Origin: Bacteroidota bacterium
GTDB lineage: Bacteria; Bacteroidota; Ignavibacteria; Ignavibacteriales; Melioribacteraceae
Reading direction: 5' to 3'
Length of the DNA stretch: 8,577 nucleotides
NCBI GenBank assembly: GCA_023453125.1
Contig: JAEXUB010000261.1
Coordinates: 1 to 8,577 of the forward strand
The notes beneath the pieces were generated by a model. It was not told where the DNA came from, searched no databases, and saw nothing but the letters and a program-made list of their open reading frames with translations. Below are positions 4,879 through 8,577 of this stretch, in pieces; position 1 is the stretch's first letter; the number at the start of each line of letters is the position of its first letter. A program made the translations under genes and the position numbers.

Positions 4879-7674
4879 ATGCCTAAAGGCAGATTCCGCT
4901 ATACCGGAATAAATGTATTGCTTGCCATTACAATGATTTTTGCCTTAAATATTCTATTGCAGGCACAGGGAAAAATAACTTCCCCCAAGGATTTTCTCGG
5001 ATTTAACATTGGGGACGACTATTATCTTCTAAACTACAAAAAGATGATAGACTATTGGAAGAAAATTGATTCCGAATCGGATAGGATGAAGCTCGAAGTA
5101 ATAGGCAAAACCGAGGAAGGGCGCGATCAATATATGGCTATTATTACCTCTCCACGAAATTTAGAAAAACTAAATGAATATAGATCAATTTCTAAAAAGC
5201 TCGCGCTTGCAGACGGATTAACCGAGAAAGATGCAAAAGAACTTGCAAAAAAAGGGAAGGCCGTTATCTGGATTGACGGCGGACTCCATGCAACTGAAGT
5301 AGTCGGCGCTAACCAGCTTGCCGAAATGGCTTACAGAATGGTAAGTATGAACGATGAAGAAACTATGCGATTTCTGGATGACATTATTCTTCTTCTCGTT
5401 CCTGCTAATCCTGACGGACAGGACCTTGTTGCAGACTGGTATATGAAAGAGAGCGACCCGAAAAAAAGATCTTACAGTAATATTCCCCGCTTGTATCAGA
5501 AATACATCGGGCACGACAATAACAGGGATTTTTATTTAAATAGCCAGAAAGAAACTGAAAACATGTCCAGAATAATGTTTCTTGAATGGTTCCCGCAGAT
5601 TATGTATAATCATCACCAGACCGGCCCGGCGGATCAGGTTGTATTCGTTCCCCCTTTCCGCGATCCCGTAAATTATGTGTATGATCCCCTTCTTACAATA
5701 GGAATACAATCTGTAGGGCTTGCAATGCATAGCCGCCTTATTGCGGAGAATAAACCGGGGGCGGGAATGAGATCAATTGCCTCCTACTCAATCTGGTACA
5801 ACGGCAGCCTTCGCACAACCGGTTATTTCCATAACCAGATTGGCATACTTACAGAAATGAACGGAACCCCTACTCCAATGGAAATCGCCTTTAATCCTGA
5901 CCGCCAGCTGGCTACAAACGATCTGCCCTATCCAATTACTCCACAAACCTGGCATTTCAGGCAGTCAATTGAGTATTCAATAACACTTAACAAGGCAATA
6001 TTGGATTATGCATCGCGCAATAGGGAAACGGTTTTGTTTAACCGCTATCTAATGGGGAAAAACGCAATTGAAAAAGGGAATAAAGACAGCTGGACAATCA
6101 ATCCTGCATCAGTTAAGTATGCTAAGAATAAGATCCAGAATGAAATTTCGGCTCAGCGGGATACAACCCGCGGAACGCAGCAGCAGCGAACCTCCCAGAG
6201 AATCCCTTCAAAGTATTTTGAATTCTTTAAATCCAAAGAGAACAGGGACCCCAGAGGATATATAATTCCTTCGGACCAGCCCGATTTTCCGACAGCGGTT
6301 AAGTTTGTAAACTCGCTTATTAAAAGCGGCGTAAAAGTATTAAAAGGGGTAAAAGATTTTACCGTAGAAGGGAAATCATATCCTGCTGGCTCACTTATTG
6401 TGAAATGCAATCAGGCATTCCGCCCCCACATTCTGGATATGTTTGAACCTCAGTATCATCCGGATGATTTCCGATATGAGAACGGCCCTCCTATTCCTCC
6501 GTACGATAATGCGGGATGGACTCTTGCAATTCAAATGGGAGTTAAGTTCGACAGAGTCCTTGAAGGATTTGACGGACCGTTTGAAGAAATTAATGGACTT
6601 GCCAAACCGGATGCGGGAAAGATTATTGCCTCGGGAAAACAGGAGAATTATCTTCTTGAATATAACAGCAACGATGCCGTGATTGCTGTTAACAGGCTTT
6701 TGAAAGAAAATGTTAAAGTATGCTGGCTTATGGAGGATTACAAATACGGAAATAAGGTTTATCCGGCAGGTACTTTTTATATTCCGGGAGACGGCAAATC
6801 CAAAAGCCTGATTAAAGAATTAGCCGGCGTACTTGGAATTAATTTTACCTGCATTGATGAGATTAAAACAGCTTCTATTAAGGAATTGAAGAATGCACGT
6901 ATTGGATTGTGGGACCGTTACGGCGGCTCAATGCCCGCAGGATGGACCAGATGGATTCTTGAACAGTTCAATTTCCCCTTTAAACTTGTCTATGCAAAAG
7001 AATTGAATCAGGGGAATTTAAAAGATAAATTCGATATACTCATATTCGTTTCCGGCGCTATTCCCGCAAAACAGGCACAGACTTCGGCAAGACAGGCTCC
7101 ACAACAGAGGGGTGCAGGCCAGTCTTCTATTCCGGCTGAGTTTAATTATATGACAGGCAATATTACTCCCGATACAACCATTGTAAGAATAAAGGAATTT
7201 ATGGAGCAGGGAGGCACAGTTGTAACGATTGGAAGTTCAACAAATGCCGCATACCATTACAACCTTCCTTTGAGCAGTCATATGGTAAACAGCAAAGGGG
7301 CTCCCCTTTCAAGAGAAGAGTATTATGTTCCTGCTTCCATACTCAACTTGAAAATTGACAACAAAGAACCTATTGCATTCGGCCTACCGGAAAGGATTCC
7401 GGTTATTTTTGAAAACAGTCCTGTATTCAGGCTTAAGCCGGAAAGTTCAAAAGAGGGACTAAAACAGCTTGCCTGGTTCGATACCGATACTCCCCTTTTA
7501 AGCGGATGGGCCTGGGGGCAGGATAAACTTTACGGAGGTACGGCCGCAGTCTCAGCTAAAATCGGGAAAGGCAGTTTATATCTGTTCGGTCCTGAGATAT
7601 TATTCCGTGCGCAATCGCACGCGGCTTTTAAATATCTCTTTAATGGAATATATTTGAGCACTATTAATAATTAG
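4879..7674 (+). CDS. Secreted M14 family zinc carboxypeptidase with C-terminal GATase1-like domain
   Basis: A 931-residue exported metallopeptidase, probably periplasmic or extracellular, that would hydrolyse C-terminal residues of peptides. Residues 1-29 form a signal peptide (K3 R5 R7, hydrophobic 11-28, cleavage near A29). The M14 domain spans about 45-380. Zinc ligands are H137 and E140 in GGLHATE and a third His in YNHHQTGP (H245 or H246, by family pattern H246). VPANPDGQD lies at 174-182 and HDNNRDF at 212-218. E326 in GILTEMNG is the likely catalytic Glu. A beta-rich middle region (460-660) follows. Residues about 673-800 look like a class I glutamine amidotransferase-like Rossmann fold (ARIGLWDRYGG, DILIFVSGAIP, GGTVVTIGSS); I see no clear Cys nucleophile there, so it is probably non-catalytic. 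Two Q/R/T-rich stretches lie at about 425-441 and 729-749. The start is supported by TGGAGAG at 4869-4875. The SDR gene follows after 6 nt. Substrate unknown. Confidence 0.9.
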   Translation: MPKGRFRYTGINVLLAITMIFALNILLQAQGKITSPKDFLGFNIGDDYYLLNYKKMIDYWKKIDSESDRMKLEVIGKTEEGRDQYMAIITSPRNLEKLNEYRSISKKLALADGLTEKDAKELAKKGKAVIWIDGGLHATEVVGANQLAEMAYRMVSMNDEETMRFLDDIILLLVPANPDGQDLVADWYMKESDPKKRSYSNIPRLYQKYIGHDNNRDFYLNSQKETENMSRIMFLEWFPQIMYNHHQTGPADQVVFVPPFRDPVNYVYDPLLTIGIQSVGLAMHSRLIAENKPGAGMRSIASYSIWYNGSLRTTGYFHNQIGILTEMNGTPTPMEIAFNPDRQLATNDLPYPITPQTWHFRQSIEYSITLNKAILDYASRNRETVLFNRYLMGKNAIEKGNKDSWTINPASVKYAKNKIQNEISAQRDTTRGTQQQRTSQRIPSKYFEFFKSKENRDPRGYIIPSDQPDFPTAVKFVNSLIKSGVKVLKGVKDFTVEGKSYPAGSLIVKCNQAFRPHILDMFEPQYHPDDFRYENGPPIPPYDNAGWTLAIQMGVKFDRVLEGFDGPFEEINGLAKPDAGKIIASGKQENYLLEYNSNDAVIAVNRLLKENVKVCWLMEDYKYGNKVYPAGTFYIPGDGKSKSLIKELAGVLGINFTCIDEIKTASIKELKNARIGLWDRYGGSMPAGWTRWILEQFNFPFKLVYAKELNQGNLKDKFDILIFVSGAIPAKQAQTSARQAPQQRGAGQSSIPAEFNYMTGNITPDTTIVRIKEFMEQGGTVVTIGSSTNAAYHYNLPLSSHMVNSKGAPLSREEYYVPASILNLKIDNKEPIAFGLPERIPVIFENSPVFRLKPESSKEGLKQLAWFDTDTPLLSGWAWGQDKLYGGTAAVSAKIGKGSLYLFGPEILFRAQSHAAFKYLFNGIYLSTINN

Positions 7675-7680
7675 GCACAA

Positions 7681-8334
7681 ATGAAAGTAATTATTACAGG
7701 GGCAACAGGCATGGTTGGAGAAGGTGTTCTCCACACATGCCTCAACAGCCCGGATGTTGATTCAGTCCTTTCGGTAAGCCGGAAGCCGGTTGGATTTGAG
7801 AATAAAAAACTGAAAGAGCTTATTACTGATGACTATTTTAACCTGGGAGGATTTGAAGAAATTCTTACCGGTTATGACGCATGCTTTTTCTGCCTCGGCA
7901 TTTCATCTGTAGGTGTCGATAAAAAGTCTTATTATAGAACCACCTATGAACTAACTATGAATTTCGGCAGAATTATTTCAGGCCTTAATAAAGATATGGT
8001 AATGATATACGTTTCGGGAGCCGGGACAGACGGCACCGAAAAAGGAAGACTTGAATGGGCACGCGTAAAAGGAAAAACTGAAAACGATTTAATGAAACTT
8101 CCATTTAAAAGAGTTTACGCATACCGTCCCGGCTTTATTAAACCGATACCGGGATTGAAGAGAGCACATAAATTCTACAAATATATTAACTGGCTTTATC
8201 CGGCAGGAAAAGCACTCTTTCCTGAAAGCTTTAATACTCTTGAAGAAGTCGGCTTGTCAATGATAAATATATCCGGATCCAATTACGAGGAAAGTGTTAT
8301 TACAGGCAGGGATATTACCCGGCTTGCACGTTAA
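7681..8334 (+). CDS. Atypical SDR / NAD(P)-binding epimerase-like protein (TIP30-like)
   Basis: A 217-residue cytoplasmic protein with an N-terminal Rossmann fold, probably an oxidoreductase or a nucleotide-sensing relative. K-V-I-I-T-G-A-T-G-M-V-G-E-G (2-15) is the dinucleotide-binding loop TGxxGxxG. F-F-C-L-G-I-S (69-75) ends the usual beta-4 strand, and Y-V-S-G-A-G (110-115) is beta-5 with S112. W126-A-R-V-K130-G-K-T-E fills the place of the YxxxK site, so the Tyr is a Trp; human TIP30 (HTATIP2), as I recall it, keeps YLQVKGEVE here. VYAYRPGFIKP (145-155) fits the family RPG motif. The length (217) suits this short group, which lacks the longer substrate domain of true sugar epimerases. 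The ATG sits 6 nt after the peptidase stop with only TTAGG (7671-7675) as a poor ribosome site, so translational coupling is likely. A hairpin terminator follows. Substrate unknown. Confidence 0.82.
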   Translation: MKVIITGATGMVGEGVLHTCLNSPDVDSVLSVSRKPVGFENKKLKELITDDYFNLGGFEEILTGYDACFFCLGISSVGVDKKSYYRTTYELTMNFGRIISGLNKDMVMIYVSGAGTDGTEKGRLEWARVKGKTENDLMKLPFKRVYAYRPGFIKPIPGLKRAHKFYKYINWLYPAGKALFPESFNTLEEVGLSMINISGSNYEESVITGRDITRLAR

Positions 8335-8390
8335 AATTTACGACTAATAAAACTCAAAAGCCGAAGTTCGAACCCATTGCCTGACAATCG

Positions 8391-8421
8391 CCAATGCTCA
8401 ATCCTATGAGCATTCGGTTTA
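8391..8421. terminator. Rho-independent-type hairpin between convergent genes
   Basis: AATGCTCA (8393-8400) pairs perfectly with TGAGCATT (8407-8414) around a 6-nt loop. Allowing a one-base bulge at 8415, two more C-G pairs add to the stem (8391-8392 with 8416-8417). The plus strand then reads TTTATT. It lies between the stop of the SDR gene and the stop of the receiver-domain gene coming from the right, so it could end both transcripts; the plus-strand direction has the better T tract. The rest of 8335-8390 holds nothing else I can identify. Confidence 0.6.
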
Positions 8422-8577
8422 TTAAATTATCTTTTTGACAAAATCGATAAAATCTTTTTTACTGTATGGTTTAGGCATATAATGGGAACAACCTTCTTCA
8501 ATAAAGGATTTCTCATCACCGTCCATTGCGAATGCGGTAAATGCTATAACCGGAGTGTCTTTATATTTATCATATTG
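8422..8577 (-). CDS. Response-regulator receiver (REC) domain, C-terminal fragment cut by the window edge
   Basis: The reverse strand from 8577 to the TAA at 8424-8422 is open throughout: 51 codons plus stop. It reads as the last third of a CheY-like receiver domain. Counting from the window edge, T-P-V-I-A-F-T-A-F-A (8-17) is beta-4 with the conserved Thr14, G-D-E-K-S-F-I-E-E-G-C-S-H-Y (20-33) is alpha-4 with the following turn, and M-P-K-P-Y-S (34-39) carries the conserved Lys36-Pro37. The final helix ends two residues before the stop, so this domain sits at the very C-terminus of its protein. The phospho-acceptor Asp lies beyond the edge. The A-M-D-G-D-E-K style is common in hybrid histidine kinases with a C-terminal receiver, but a stand-alone regulator is equally possible. 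It converges on the SDR gene, with a hairpin between them. Confidence 0.85.
   Translation of the reverse strand, partial: QYDKYKDTPVIAFTAFAMDGDEKSFIEEGCSHYMPKPYSKKDFIDFVKKII

Noticed and set aside
5218..5514. 98-codon minus-strand open frame inside the peptidase gene
   Set aside because: It overlaps the zinc-ligand-bearing catalytic region in the opposite direction, with no supporting signals.
8366..8375. GTTCGAACCC resembles a tRNA T-loop
   Set aside because: The flanking bases do not form a 5-bp T stem on either strand, and no acceptor, D or anticodon arm is present. TTCGAA is a short palindrome and likely chance.

Overview
The window looks like a piece of chromosome from a free-living, moderately AT-rich bacterium of the Bacteroidota/Ignavibacteria/Chlorobi group. 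That is an inference from three things: the style of the genes (a PAS histidine kinase of hybrid-kinase type, an M14 peptidase with a C-terminal amidotransferase-like domain, a small outer-membrane barrel ending in Phe, a DUF6448-like protein), the purine-rich AAAGGAG-type ribosome sites, and the AT-rich intergenic DNA. No rRNA or tRNA fixes the taxonomy. I see no mobile element, CRISPR array or tRNA.

Layout. Positions 1-962 (+) hold the 3' part of a PAS/histidine-kinase gene that enters from the left edge. Positions 1069-1674 (+) encode a secreted 201-aa DUF6448-like protein whose predicted mature N-terminus is His-Cys-Asp. A hairpin at 1685-1709 separates it from a run of four minus-strand genes. 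In transcription order these are an outer-membrane barrel protein (4642-3899), a DNA-3-methyladenine glycosylase I-like protein (3802-3242), a small cupin coupled to it by a TGATG junction (3242-2928), and a DUF116 cysteine-cluster protein (2859-1711). A 236-bp AT-rich divergent promoter region (4643-4878) carries a perfect 10-bp inverted repeat with a 20-nt spacer. To its right, a plus-strand pair encodes a 931-aa secreted M14 zinc carboxypeptidase (4879-7674) and, after 6 nt, an atypical SDR/TIP30-like NAD(P)-binding protein (7681-8334). A terminator hairpin (8393-8414) follows. The last 156 bases hold, on the minus strand, the C-terminal end of a response-regulator receiver domain that runs off the right edge.

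How the genes fit together. The window is mostly ordinary chromosomal housekeeping and accessory genes, not an obvious defence or biosynthetic system. The glycosylase-cupin pair is the only clearly translationally coupled unit on the minus strand, and the peptidase-SDR pair is the likely operon on the plus strand. Signalling proteins lie at both edges, but neither is complete, so no two-component pairing can be claimed. The observation I consider most worth pursuing is the DUF6448-like protein. Its predicted mature N-terminus (H-C-D-x-x-D-G) resembles the nickel hook of nickel superoxide dismutase (H-C-D-x-x-C-G), with Asp in place of the second cysteine, in a predicted helical protein with many histidines.
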